Shown: positions 35,786-46,689 of the stretch, piece after piece
Layout: every line of letters starts with the position of its first letter
How positions within the stretch are numbered: the stretch's first letter is position 1
Assembly: GCA_037367405.1 (NCBI GenBank)
Contig: JAZKJV010002612.1
Coordinates: 248,001-312,000, forward strand
Direction of reading: 5' to 3'
From: Ottelia alismoides
Taxonomy: Eukaryota; Streptophyta; Magnoliopsida; Alismatales; Hydrocharitaceae
Length of the DNA stretch: 64,000 nucleotides
The notes under the pieces: generated by a model
Seen by the model: only the letters and a program-made list of their open reading frames with translations
Told to the model about the DNA's origin: nothing
Databases searched by the model: none
Position numbers and translations under genes: made by a program

Positions 35786-36178
35786 TTAATTACTTGTCAC
35801 AACCCTTCCCTCGAGCATATACACCTTTTTTTGTATCCTCGTCCCACACATCACCATGCGTGCTCCCTTGCTCGCTTTAAGAACTCCCCCTTCAATGGTT
35901 ACTTGATGTCCTCGTGACTCAATTGTTCTTAGTGATATCAAATTCTTCTTATCTCTAGGAATGTATATGACTCCTATTAGAGTTCGTACTTCTCCATCAA
36001 ACATGCAGAATTGCACCGATCCAATTCCCTTGACGTGATGAACATCTCCACCTCCTATATTGACAATGCCATTATTACATGTACTAAACTGCTCACTGGA
36101 TGAGCACACATGATCTAAACATGTGGAGTTCAAAAGCCATCTTGAATCTACTGTAGTCTCCCTAGAGCATGCCAACAA
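35786..36178 (-). pseudogene. Copia protease / GAG-pre-integrase region, inactive
   Basis: A 130-codon frame matches the TNT1-type stretch from the protease to GAG-pre-integrase: WLLNSTCLDHVC stands where active elements have W-I-L-D-S-G-x-x-x-H-M, followed by GGGDVHHVKGIGSVQ, YIPRDKKNLISL and EGGVLKASKGARMVM. The catalytic aspartate of the protease D-S-G triad has become N-S-T, so the protease would not cleave. Upstream, near 36260-36320, a degenerate zinc knuckle (CFNYDKDGYK) has lost its spacing and its later ligands. Below 35786 no integrase core follows; the sequence runs to the 3' LTR. Confidence 0.85.
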
Positions 36179-36514
36179 GTCTCCTTCGCAGATTGTATTA
36201 GAGTCCTCTTGGTTGGATTCATATTAACCAACCTTCTTCTTTCATTTCTCCTTCTCACGTCTTACTCAATCAACGATTTTGTAACCATCTTTGTCATAAT
36301 TGAAGCATCTCATCATATCTCGTGACTTGGATCAACCTCTGAATCATGTCTCCATTGATCTTTAATGATTATCATCAGTTGGTAGCACATGAACTTAATC
36401 ATCTTTTGCGTCATATATCGACTTTTATTGGGACTCATTCATAAGTAGAAAAATAAATGTCTCATCCAATGTGATGGTCTCCTTTCCGCAGAGTAACATC
36501 ACCACAATATGATC

Positions 36515-37040
36515 TTAGGAAGATGAAAGGGAACTCAGCAAGATGAGTGCATTATCTTCCTCCTTGAAGAGAGATTCTCTTTCCACATTCTTCTTTTCAA
36601 GTGTGAGCACATCTGTCAGAATCTTGTTGAATTCATCCAAGTGCACTTCAGGCTTTGTCTTGTCGGTCATCTTTAAACTATAGATATTCTTCTTCATAAA
36701 TAGTTGGTTCGTCAAAGATTTAGATTTGTATCATCCCTTGAGCTTTATCCAAAACTCAGCTAGATCTTGCATGTCGATGATTTTGCGAAGATTGTTGTCT
36801 GCCAAGAACAGTTATACTGTACTTTTTATGAGATCCCTCATCTTCTTCCAGTCTTCCTCTGTCATCTTCTCTTACTTCTTTTCTTTATCTCGAAGAACTT
36901 TCACAAGTCCTTCTCGCGTGAGTATGTTCTTCACTCGTTGTTGCCATAAGATGAAGACATTCTTCTTATTGAAGGGTTCCATGGAGAATGATGCACCCCT
37001 CGATTTAAAAATTACACCGTCTGCTTTCTATCACACCTCC
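36515..37040 (-). pseudogene. Copia gag, frameshifted
   Basis: Minus-strand frames give the UBN2-type gag of TNT1-like elements: from the N-terminal side KKNVFILWQQRVKNIL, KVLRDKEKK, EEDWKKM, LFLADNNL, then the 66-codon frame with KKNIYSLKM, HLDEFNKIL and EEDNALILLSSL. Each matches a known gag block (W-x-x-R-V-K, LADEV, LDEFN, and ALILLxSLP). Stops and at least one frameshift break it. Gag would form the particle; here it could not be made whole. Confidence 0.85.
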
Positions 37041-37291
37041 TTGTATGATCTGAAAAACTAGAGCAGAATCCTCCTGATCCAAACCATCCAACTCATCTGA
37101 AGTGTGCAAGAACCCCTATATGAACTCTTAAACTATCTCAATCTTATTCCAGATGCTCCCAATCTCAACGGTTCACCGTAACCATTGGTTCTTTACGGCT
37201 TCTGACGAAAACAAACCTATGATGTCACATCATCTCGTCGACATCAAATCTCGCTCGTATCCATCATGTCGTTCCCCTCGTTGTCGTCGAA

Positions 37292-37307
37292 CCATGATCT
37301 GATACCA
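37292..37307 (-). promoter_or_regulatory. Primer-binding site of the copia element
   Basis: Minus strand TGGTATCAGATCATGG, initiator-Met type, two bases inside the 5' LTR edge at 37310. Confidence 0.85.
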
Positions 37308-37309
37308 GT

Positions 37310-37769
37310 TGATGGGACACAAATCATTGGTATCAACTCTACTCTTATACCATTTAATGGGAACACGAGCCATTATCATCTCTTTTGGTTAACTGTTGTT
37401 AGAAATATGGAGCACCTTATACGGATACTGATGCACAATCATCACCACCAACGTAGCCCATGAAAGAAAGAATAGATATAACAGTGGTCGGTCATCTCTC
37501 GCGATCACCAAGGAAGAAAGATAGCTATAATTAGAATGAATACAATTGTCTCTGTTTGCTCGCTCTCTCACCTCTCTCTCATCTCTCTCTCTTTGCTATT
37601 GTTGTATTCGCTCTGTGGTGTAGAGGCTATGCTTCCACCCCCTCTATATATAACCCATTTACAACCCTATAGTCAATAGGACTAAAAATACAATACAACC
37701 CAACTACTATTAGGATTAGGAGTCCTGCCCATTAGGATTCCTAATCCTAATATGACTCTAATCCTAACA
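37310..37769 (-). repeat. 5' LTR of the copia element
   Basis: Pairs with 34972-35446 over its whole length, with edges tgatggga and cctaaca on the plus strand. The ctctatatataaccc stretch near 37640 is conserved in both. Confidence 0.85.
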
Positions 37770-37774
37770 AAAAC
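37770..37774. repeat. Target site duplication (aaaac), right
   Basis: Exact match to 34967-34971. Confidence 0.9.
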
Positions 37775-38010
37775 TGCTTAAGTTGGTTTGTCCATTTATA
37801 AAGGAGGTCGGCTGATGCACCAGTTAGGAGATGCGAGTTTTGGGATGTGAATCAGCTAAGAGAGGGTGAGGAAGATCAAAGAAGTGTTGGAATGAGACTA
37901 TACGAATGGATCTTAGTTTTTTAGATCGAAGCCCGAGATTGACTCAAGACAGATGAGAATGACAACAAATATTTCATGTAGTCGACTCTACTTAATATGG
38001 AGAAGAACTG
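37775..38010 (+). pseudogene. LINE reverse transcriptase C-terminal fragment, second part
   Basis: Directly after the copia element the LINE sequence resumes in register with what precedes 34972: a WF-x-HL block and then RRSADAPVRRCEF, the WFGHVQRR and APVRRC blocks of the RTE C-terminus. Several stops follow before the non-coding 3' end. Confidence 0.8.
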
Positions 38011-38021
38011 TGTTGTTGTTG

Positions 38022-38538
38022 ATGCAGCTCCTAAGTTAAATAACAAAGATAACAAAACATCCAAGAAACATATCACTTACTATGAGACAAGTGTAAACCA
38101 GTGGATGATTTTCCTGTATGGAGACTATTAGAAAGAACCCGATCATGGTTGATCAATTTGCTGTAGTCAGAGATGGTGAATGAGAGAAAAGAATAAGTAG
38201 ATGCCAGTGATCAGTACGGAAGGTACTGGAGGAGCATACTCATCAACAGAAAACCACTGTGGTGCCGATTATGTAATCGATGTGATGACAGCAACTTCGA
38301 CTGTAGTAAGTACATGTAATGAATGAGGTGCGTGTATAATTGCACGGCCTGCAGCAATACACATTGCAGAAATGCCAGAAACGTAAGCACGTCATGGAAA
38401 GCGTTCAGGGACGATACGCAGAAGATGACATTGGCCATGGCCATGCAAGTTGAGCAAGCAAGTTGTCCCTTCGTAGCAGATCACCATGACAATAAATCCA
38501 TGGGCGGTGAGGGTCACAAAGTGATGAATTTAGCTCTC
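38022..38538. other. Unassigned gene-like stretch
   Basis: Balanced base composition, unlike the AT-rich surroundings. A 72-codon plus frame (38323-38541) is Cys-rich at its start and a 77-codon minus frame (38211-38444) overlaps it. Neither resembles a family I know. It could be a captured exon or a decayed gene end next to the LINE. Confidence 0.3.
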
Positions 38539-38541
38539 TAA

Positions 38542-38907
38542 GGATGCACTTGGTACACGTGTTAGAGCAGGTTAAACTGATAGAGGGTAATCTGTTTTGT
38601 GTTTTAATGTTTGGATAGAGTGTTAAACTGGAGGTGGGTTAGAAGTAGATTTGTTGTTATATATTTCTATCGAATTTTGAAAAAATGAATAGTTATTGTG
38701 ATGTATTGTATTGAAGTTTGAAAAAGTGAGTAGAAATGGAGTAGTTTATAATTTTTATATAATATAATGGTATAATATATTATTTTTTGATTGAAATTTA
38801 TGATGGAGATTAATTTATTTAATTTTGAAAAAAGATAAAAAGTGTGGCCCACATGAGAGAGAGGGGGGTGGGTTAAGAGGGGTAAGAGTTTACAACCGAA
38901 CGCCTCC
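38542..38907. mobile_element. Tourist-like MITE, 366 bp
   Basis: It is bounded by TAA on both sides (38539-38541 and 38908-38910). The ends are imperfect inverted repeats: ggatgcacttggt on the left, and ggaggcgttcggt on the right when read in reverse. TWA target sites and G-rich ends with a ttggt core fit PIF/Harbinger MITEs. The interior is AT-rich and non-coding. Confidence 0.65.
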
Positions 38908-38910
38908 TAA

Positions 38911-39121
38911 GGGTTTGTTTGTTTGGTGGTGTATTCTAGTTAACCCGGGATAATCCGGTAAACCATCTCACAAACTTGTGTTGGGATTCGAACACAAATC
39001 AATGTAACATTATATCACATTCTTTATTCCAACCATCTATCAATCCTCATAACAATCCAAATAACTACTATTCACAGGAAGTTACTCCAACCCAACCCAA
39101 AGTTAGTAACCAAGCTAGCCC
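38911..39121. mobile_element. Second Tourist-like MITE, 211 bp, abutting the first
   Basis: It starts right after the shared TAA with gggtttgtttgtttggt and ends with accaagctagccc before tta (39122-39124). The ends are inverted repeats of about 15 bp with mismatches. The gggttgggttggagtaac block (read in reverse) links it to fragments near 1895, 2262 and 5650. Confidence 0.6.
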
Positions 39122-39123
39122 TT

Positions 39124-39212
39124 AGTTTGAATGTGTATTTATTTATGGCGTGAGAGAAGAAGTAATCATAGTAGTTTGAATGTGTATTTATTTATGACGT
39201 GAGAGAAGAATT
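39124..39212. repeat. 49-bp tandem duplication
   Basis: Two copies of agtttgaatgtgtatttatt, extending through cgtgagagaagaa, begin at 39124 and 39173, directly beside the MITE edge. Confidence 0.85.
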
Positions 39213-39239
39213 GATCTAGTAAAGGGCTAACGACTCAAA

Positions 39240-39679
39240 ACAACCTCTCCGGTCCTTTTTTCTTGCAGTACTAACGATAATCATACCGTACTTAATCAAT
39301 TAAGGTTTTTATGAATCCCAAGGAATATAATCCTCAATCCAATGACACTATTCAAAAAGGCATATCTTGCTAGCATATGAGCATGATCACTTTTGCCCAT
39401 CTCTTACCTTGACGATTGACAATAACAACCTTCAAATCTTGGAGCGCATAAGTTAGAGCCTTCAAGGCCTTTTTGTAAGAACATTAGATAAACAAGGTAA
39501 AGTCAAACTTGAATGTTCAACTTGGAAACGAGAAATACGAAAACTTAGTATTCCTTTCTCTTTAACTTGTTTGGATTTGAAACCACTACTTCATTGAAAG
39601 TAGCATTGGCCGCAATATCTCCTCGACTTTCTTGCTCATTTCACCGTAAAAAATTATCCAAGACATGATATATTTCAAT
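39240..39679. other. No gene recognised
   Basis: Mixed sequence without a supported frame or repeat. Confidence 0.35.
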
Positions 39680-40036
39680 GTTCATTTTCATATCTTCCAT
39701 AGTTAAATATATAACAATGTATATTATTTGATGCTTTGTTTTTAAAATTTGCAACAAATTTCATAATTTACTATATTTCTAGCAATGAATCACATAACAA
39801 TGGTTATTTGTTGATCTTTTCTTCTAAATGTTCTTAAATTTAGCAATGACTAATATACATTTTAGCGAATAAAACATTATTTACAAACCTTCAACAACAA
39901 ATATGGTATTCATTGCTATTACAGGAACAAAAACTACTTTGCGATAAATAATATTCATTGTTATAAATTCAATATCAAAAGATATTAAAACAAATATTAA
40001 AATTATATATTACCAAAGATTAATTTTGCTATAGTG
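39680..40036. mobile_element. Possible CACTA end with subterminal repeats
   Basis: On the minus strand the right edge reads CACTATAGCAAAAT, like a CACTA terminus. Upstream, copies of agcaatga and ttcattgcta or ttcattgtta occur in both orientations (near 39780, 39840, 39910 and 39957), as in CACTA subterminal regions. The left end was not found, so 39680 is only where the repeats start. Confidence 0.4.
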
Positions 40037-40371
40037 GTACACCAAACTGTTCTTTAATTTAGTGAGTCGGATACTCCATACTCGATTGCTCTGAATTATG
40101 CTTAGACTGCATGACCTTTCTAGATTTTACCTAGAGGAACTAGCCAAATGTTGATGTACTTGTGTTGATATGTGCCCAAATGATATAAAAAATCCTACAA
40201 TTTGATGAATCTCATCAAGGTCTTTTCAATAAGCCCAAAACTATCGGATTATTAGTTTCTTAGCTCAAGTTAACAATTGTTTAAAGTTAAATGGCTTGGA
40301 TTGATTTAGAGATCCAAACTAGATCCAAATTTAGTCACTTCTTTATACTAAGAAGACATGGAAAGCCCTGA
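40037..40371. other. No gene recognised
   Basis: No frame or repeat supported. Confidence 0.35.
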
Positions 40372-40596
40372 GTGCTAAACTCTCTCCCCCCCCACAGCGA
40401 AGCATTTCTTTTATCGCCAGAAGGTCACTTGAGAGCCACTGCCACTAACATCAGAGTTTGTCTTATTGATGATCCATCGCATTATCATGTAGACCATTAC
40501 ATGATCTTCTCACATGTGGAGGACCGTGATTATCGAAGCATCAGCAAGTCCATTTTTCCATGGGAGGAAATTCCAAGAGAACATCCTCACAGTTGA
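40372..40596 (+). CDS. Short hypothetical frame, possibly a terminal exon
   Basis: The 74-codon frame has balanced composition and reads like protein in its second half (IDDPSHYHVDHYMIFSH, then SKSIFPWEEIPREHPHS), ending with tandem stops (tgatga). A pyrimidine tract followed by acag at 40385-40399 could be a splice acceptor, in which case the exon would begin at about 40400 and not at the ATG. I do not recognise the family and see no upstream exon. It may be a fragment carried by a transposon, or chance. Confidence 0.25.
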   Translation: MLNSLPPHSEAFLLSPEGHLRATATNIRVCLIDDPSHYHVDHYMIFSHVEDRDYRSISKSIFPWEEIPREHPHS

Positions 40597-41127
40597 TGAT
40601 TTTATCCTTCTCCTGCTGTTAGTTCCAAATTATTTCTTCAGCATATGCATACACGCACATATGTATGTATGTGTGTGTTTGTATAGAGAGAGAGATAGAG
40701 AAAGAGAGAGTGTTTATCCAATGAACCTCAATCCCATTAGGATTGTAATGATGACACTTATTTGGCTAATGTTTTCTATTTTTTTGAGTTTAATGCTTAT
40801 TAATTTAGAAATGTTGTATATGTTCTTAGTATTAACAATCATTTTCACAAAAAAAAAACTAAAATTAATATAAAGTTGTTATATATTTGTTTGTATTACT
40901 AATGTCTAATCTATTCTTATCAATGACTATTTAGTAATGGTTTATTATTTTTCTTTTGTGAGAATGATTACTAATAGTAGGCATATGATATAACATTTGT
41001 AAATCAAAAATTATTATGCTTAAAATGATAGAAAGTATATGTAAAAATGAGTATGCTCATACAACTCTAGTGGGCTCAGGGCTCATTGGATAATTCCACA
41101 CACACATACACATATATAGAGAAAGAG
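40597..41127. other. AT-rich DNA with a short (GA)n tract
   Basis: A gagagaga-type tract lies near 40686-40710 and an acacacac-type tract near 41097. No gene is seen; the 119-codon plus frame from 40514 is low complexity at its end. Confidence 0.35.
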
Positions 41128-41760
41128 AGGTTACACAACAACTGAAGGGGCTTGGATAGTGGTCATAGTCTACATACCTGGGGTTGTACTGGATGTTTGA
41201 ATGAGTTTGGGGGTGGTGTGTATAGGGAGGGAATGGAGGTGGTGGTAGAGTTGGGTTACGAAATGGTCAAAAGGTCTTGGAAGTCACTGTTTCATTTACA
41301 GGTGGTGGGAAGGGACCTAAATAATTGAAACTCTGCTTGAAGCCCGAATGAGTTTGGGGGTAAGAATGGGAATGTTTGCGGAGGGAATGGATGATGAGGT
41401 TGGGTTGTGCGACAACCAAAAGGGCATGGGTGAAAATCATAGTTTGACATGTAGATGGTAAGGAGTGGCATAAACAATCTATTGGATGTCTCAATGTGTG
41501 TGGGGGTGGGAGTGGGATTTGTTGGGTAAAGGAGTGGATGGTGGTATCAAGGTTGGTATGTGCATCGATAAAAAAGGCATGGGTGATGGTTGTTGCTCGA
41601 ATTGTAGGTGGGTAGGTACCCAGAAAATTAGAATTATGTCAAATGTTCGAGTGAGTTTGGGGTGGGAGGGGAGGTGTGTGGAGAGGAGTTATGGAGGAAA
41701 TGGTGGGGTGGGGTTGGATTATGTTATGGCCAGAAGGACCCAGATGATGGTCTCCGATTA
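41128..41760. repeat. Minisatellite of about 147 bp, four degenerate units
   Basis: A G-rich landmark (gaatgagtttgggggt or close variants) recurs at 41199, 41346, 41492 and 41649, spacings of 147, 146 and 157 bp. A second landmark (caaaagggcatgggtgatg-like) falls between each pair, near 41269, 41417, 41565 and 41719. Units have drifted by point changes and small indels. The overlapping frames on both strands (41267-41494, 41292-41477 and 41486-41761) are products of the repeat, Pro-rich on the minus strand. Confidence 0.7.
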
Positions 41761-41999
41761 ATTATAGGAGAAGTCCCTACTACGATCTATTTGCTTCTGA
41801 GGATTTTGTGAGGCATTCGATGAGAGAAGGAAAGATTAGGGAAGCGGGAGATCTGATTGACCTCTAAAGCAAAGGGCTTCGGGATCATTTAATGAAATGG
41901 TAGACATAAGTGATATTAATATTTATCAGATCTTTTGATTCTATATTGCATTCATATTAACTATTTGCGACTAACCAACTATTTTAGGATCATGAGAAA
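41761..41999. other. No gene recognised
   Basis: Short mixed sequence between the minisatellite and LTR-derived DNA. Confidence 0.35.
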
Positions 42000-44311
42000 A
42001 GAAACACTATATATATATGGTTTTTTAATGTTTTAATTCAAGAACAATGAATGTGATCTTGCAGTTGCTACCTAGAAGTCAAACTAATCAGACAATGTTT
42101 TATTTTTCTATTTTATCAATATGGTATATATGTCCTGTGTCAAACTCAGGGAGATAAATTTCTTAAACAAAGGTAGATAAGAAGAATTATTTACGTTTAG
42201 GATTTTTGATAATTTTTTATTTTATATAGATTTTAATATTTTTAATGGTTTTATGCATATTTATACTTTTTCTATTATTTTAAGTATATCAATATAAGTA
42301 TATAAGTTTATGTTGTTTAGGTATTTTATATTTTTGAATGTCTTTATTTTCTGATTTCTAATTTTATTTTTCATTTTGTATTTTCTATTGATTTTCAAAA
42401 TGGGAAAATAGATTCATTATAGAATAACATATACAGGTAATATAAAGTGGTCTCTTTGTATTTTTAATAATGTTTTTTATGTTTTATGTCCTTGCAAGTT
42501 GTAAATTAACATATTTTTATGTTTTATCTATTTTCCTTTTTTAGTGATTTTTAGTATTTTTATTTATTTTGAATTATATTTAATCATAAAAAATAATGTT
42601 TTATGTACAAATAGAATTATTTTTATGTGTTTTAAAATATTAAAGAGTAAAAATATCTTCAATTTTTACTTTTATGCTATAGAAAATTTCAATACCTTTA
42701 AACTATACGTATTTTTACAATTTTATATGATTATTACAAGGTTTTTTGTTTGAGACATTATTGATTTGTATTTTATATTTTATTTGATTTTTGAATATGT
42801 TTTAAAATGTAACAAAATCATCTACTACATTTTTGAAATTTTTGAATGAATATTTTGATTTTATGAATTTTGAAGTAAAAAATGCATTTTTATGAATTAT
42901 TTTTTTATTTATTAAAAAATAAAATGTTTATATTGTTCAAAATTGATTTTATATAACATATACAATATGCTAATATCTATTTATGAGTATTTTCATTTTA
43001 CTAATTTACTACATATTTTATTTAATATATAAAATATTATATTTATTTAATTTGTAATATAGGGGTTTATATGCAATTATGAAAAAGTTGCTCTACACAC
43101 ATGGAATAGTGTAGAAATTTTGGTTGATTCACGCAAGTCTTCCCAAATTCGTGCGTGGATAGTTATGTGACTTAGTCTGTATGATGACATGTAGGCAATG
43201 TTAATAAGAAATAAGGGGATCCCCATAAAATGGTCAAGTGTCACATGCTTTTCACGTGTCTGCGTTAAGTAGTAAGTGGTTGAGATTAGGTAGCTCGATA
43301 TTGAATGGATGACATGGATTGCTCAACGTAGGGATCTACTGTGCATTGATTTTGCAAAGGATCGAATGGTATATACATAGTTCAATCTGATGGTTGAAAT
43401 ACACACTCCTTAACTTCGATTGTATGAATACTACAAGAGCTAGGGCAGTAAGTGTGTTCCTCTCCAATTTTCTCACCTCTAGTGATGCCTTTGATTGGAC
43501 ATGTTGCACTAGTCCTTCTTAGATATATCTTGGATCTTGGCCAAATGCTTCATCTTCAGATGGATTGTCTTCTAGCAACATCTGATCCAAATGTGATTCA
43601 ATTCATCGAATGGGTTATTTGGCTCCATGCGATGGAAGGTTTTTGTCGACTGATGGAATTAGAACTCTGTTGTTGTAGGTGATCGTTGTGGTTGTTCTGA
43701 TATCATTCTATTTTAAACTTTGATTTAAATGAAACCATCCTCATTTTAAAGAGATGTTTATTCTAAGTACAATGAAAGTGAGTTTGGTGAGTTCATATGG
43801 CGACTCTATGGAGGTTTCAATGGTGATTTTCAACATGATCACTTTATTATGTTATTTGTGCAAGATATAATTTATATTTATATTTAATATATATTTATGT
43901 AATAATATTTCATGATAAAAATATAATGATTTGAGGTTATCTTGATGATAAATAAAATAATAGAAGACATTTATAAAGTAAATATAATTCATGTGTACAA
44001 TTAATGATCCATATTTCTTAGTTTTTATAGATTATGGATCCTATATCACCCTAATTTATTTCCTTGTCAACCCTATCAATACTGACCTTATCTCAAGGTT
44101 TGGGGTTGATTTGTACATATTTACATATCCACAAGCTTCTTATTTTATTTTCTTTCTTTATTCTTTATTTTTGGTATAAATAAGTGCTAAACATACAATG
44201 TTAACAAATGTGGTTAAATGACTAAATAATGTAAATTAATGATTGTTATCATGTGTTTTACCATGTCTAGCTGAAATGAAATAATAAAGGTGATGAATCA
44301 TGGGTTCATCA
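42000..44311 (-). mobile_element. Athila-like LTR, minus orientation (left limit approximate)
   Basis: The right edge is the palindromic LTR start (44291-44311, tgatgaa and ttcatca arms). Near 42140, gtgtcaaactcagggag matches the landmark that lies about 145 bp from the LTR end at 14108. The block near 43770 (agtgagtttggtgagtt) matches 16680. No primer site is recognisable beyond the left side. The open frames at 42544-42753, 43452-43682 and 43991-44179 have no domain. Confidence 0.5.
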
Positions 44312-44329
44312 AACTATCCTTCAAAAGAG

Positions 44330-45310
44330 CATAATTGTCTGCAGAGTATCTTGTAGAGGGATACTTCTCCCTCGTGGATCTATGGGGTGGATTTATATTG
44401 TAAGTTCCTTCCTCTGGATTGGTAGTATGGGCATTGACCATATAGATGTCGTCTTCCTCAAAGTCATGAGCCTTGTCATGAACTTCATCGAGAACTACAT
44501 TTGGTGAATATTGTAAAGATATAGGATCTACATTACCTACCTTGTAGATATTATGAGATGGATCCTTTGATGACTTCTCAATGCTTTCAATGTTTGATAT
44601 TCAATGAAAATCACATTCCCACTTCTCATAACCTTACACTATATATCATCTTATAACAAGTAGCCAAACTCATGCTGTCCATAACATACAAAGACACATT
44701 TGTTTGGTCTTGATTTCAACTTTGATCTCTCATTTGTTGGAATATGCACAAATGCTATATAACCTAAGATACTCAAGCGCTCAAAGAAAATGTCTTTTAT
44801 ATACCATACTCAGTATGGGATATCTCAATCCAAATTAGTGTGTGGAGATAATTTGATGAGAAGGTGTCACTCGAGTAGGAACTGGGTGGCTTTGCCTCAA
44901 AACTAGGCACCTGACTCTCTCCTCGAGATTTTTGTTCATTCTATCAGTAATGTCATTCATCTAAGGAGTCTTTTGTAGAGTCTTATGATGTATAATCCCA
45001 TAATACTTGTAACACATGTCGAAAGGTCCCATAAACTTTCCAACATAATTGTCGTGCATGCACTTTAGCTTTTTTCTTGTCTGCCTCTCCACGAGTGCAT
45101 GAAGCTTTTGAAGATGTTAAGGACTTTTCCTTCCTCCTTACATAATAGATTCATATCTTTCTAGAAAAAGCAGAAAGAGGTGTAACAAAAAAAAGTATAT
45201 CACCAAGAGAGCTAACCTTTAGAAGACCACATAAATCTCTGTCAACCAACTCTAGTATATTTTCTTCCTAAAGGATGAGTTGCTTTTAGATGTAAATCCT
45301 GGTTGCTTTT
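44330..45310 (-). pseudogene. Ty1/copia integrase to pre-RT relic
   Basis: Minus-strand frames, broken by many stops, give copia blocks in order: DRMNKNLEERVRC (the Q-N-G-V-A-E-R-M-N-R-T-L region of the integrase core, near 44930), then GYIAFVHIPTNERSKL, KSRPNKCVFVCYGQHEFGY (44640-44770), and RSGNVIFIEYQT, the conserved stretch linking integrase to reverse transcriptase. Upstream, 45050-45310 has weaker matches to the integrase N-terminal half. No gag, LTR or reverse transcriptase accompanies it. The fragment lies between two Athila-like LTR pieces, so it probably came in with a copia insertion that was later mostly lost. Confidence 0.75.
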
Positions 45311-45399
45311 CGAACAAGCAATAAGTGCCTCTCTATATCTATTATTGCTTTACACCTAAAAGAAGATTCCTTCTAACCAAGGTGTACAATATTTCTTTT

Positions 45400-45921
45400 A
45401 TATTTTATTTATTTACAAAACAATTTGAAGAATATAATATGATTTTGGTTTTAATAGAGTAATTAGACATGTTATTTAAATAGGTGTTCTATACACTATA
45501 TACATGTGTGTCTTTGTATAATGATCTTTGGTTTTTATTTTTGTTTTATTAAGTGTTATCTAATTTTTATTTCATTTTTATTTTATTATTAAAGGTATGT
45601 ACAAATGTTTAAAAGTATACTTATACAAAATATAAATTAATTATTTATAGGTATAAGTCCGAAGAGGTTATATAGGGACCCTATCTTATCGATCAAGTCA
45701 AGGTTTGACCTTCTCTTGGGGATTGGGTCAGTATGTATTTATTTTAAATACATCTTCTTTTTCTTTTTTATTCTTTTGCTTTTAGAAAATGTATTAATTA
45801 TGCAATATTAATAAGGTCATGCTTAATGATAATTTATTATATTTACATATATTTATTGATGTTTTTGCTAAAAGATTGAGCTAAAATAAAAGAATAAAGA
45901 ATGAGAATCATAGATTCATCA
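45400..45921 (-). mobile_element. Athila-like LTR start fragment
   Basis: Ends on the right with a worn palindrome (45902-45921). The order of blocks below it (tttttcttttttattctttt near 45755, ttgaccttctcttggggatt near 45705) matches 44090-44311. The remainder of this LTR is missing on the left. Confidence 0.5.
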
Positions 45922-45929
45922 GTATTTCA

Positions 45930-46689
45930 TCTATGTATTTATGTATAATATTTTATTTTTATGCTTTATTTATGGTTTTCTTATATTATAAATATATACA
46001 TATACTATGAATAATATTTACAAAATTATAAAAATATAAAATTATAAAAATAATAAAAATAAATAAAATTAATATTTTATTCACGTATATTATACAATAT
46101 GGGTCTAAAACCTAACTTTCGCACCTTAACTTTAAATTGAGTGAAACTATCTTCATTAAATATATAATAAAAGTTATATACAACTAAAAGTGATTTTGAT
46201 ACATTTTGAGTTTTTATTTAGGAGATATGGGTCTGGGAAGTTGAGGATTTGGATTCTTAATTGGAGTATAAAATGTTCATTATGCATTATTTTTGTGTAA
46301 ACTAAATTTTGTATTTTTCTATACATTTTTATCTACAACATTCATGTACAAATTTTCTTTATTAGAGGTATAAATAATAGAAAATAAAATAGGTCCCAAA
46401 AGTTGGTTATTGATGAATAAAAGATTGGAATTTTGATGTATATTTGGCCATTGTCTCCACCTAATTTATTCCTTATCGATGAAATTAATTCTTGACTTGG
46501 TCTCAGGGTTTATGGTAATAAAATGTCTTTGGTATTTTATTATTTTTCTTTCTTTCCTTTATTCTGTAATTTTGGCATTAAAAATAGTATTTTATGTACA
46601 ATAAATAGAATAAATAATGAATGTTAATTTGTACAAAATAATATGATTTACATGCATTAGTTAGAGTTTTTAATGCTATAAAATACTTC
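45930..46689 (-). mobile_element. Further Athila-like LTR fragment
   Basis: Carries the same blocks as 43700-44311: aattgagtgaaactatcttc near 46135, gacttggtctcagggttta near 46495, and ttctttctttcctttattct near 46550. The start palindrome is lost. It directly follows the end of the pol relic on the minus strand, so it is probably that element's 3' LTR. Confidence 0.5.

Larger units (their letters stand above)
34972..37769 (-). mobile_element. Non-autonomous Ty1/copia element (TNT1 type) inside the LINE
   Basis: A 2.8 kb minus-strand element with two LTRs (475 and 460 bp), an initiator-Met-like primer site, a polypurine tract and a perfect aaaac target duplication. Only gag and the protease/GAG-pre-integrase portion are recognisable; integrase, reverse transcriptase and RNase H are absent. 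The coding parts carry frameshifts and lost motifs. The LTRs differ at many sites, so the insertion is much older than the Tekay one. Confidence 0.9.
33840..38021 (+). mobile_element. RTE-type LINE, internally deleted and split by a copia element
   Basis: The start has the phrases accatgttgttgttg, ggccggtcccaag and acgcgttagg, known from the 5' end of plant RTE LINEs. The 3' end reads gtcgactctacttaat and closes in a (TTG)n tail at 38011-38021, also typical. Endonuclease and reverse transcriptase remnants lie between. Without the 2.8 kb copia insertion only about 1.4 kb of LINE remains, against roughly 3 kb for intact plant RTEs, because the middle is missing. Confidence 0.8.
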
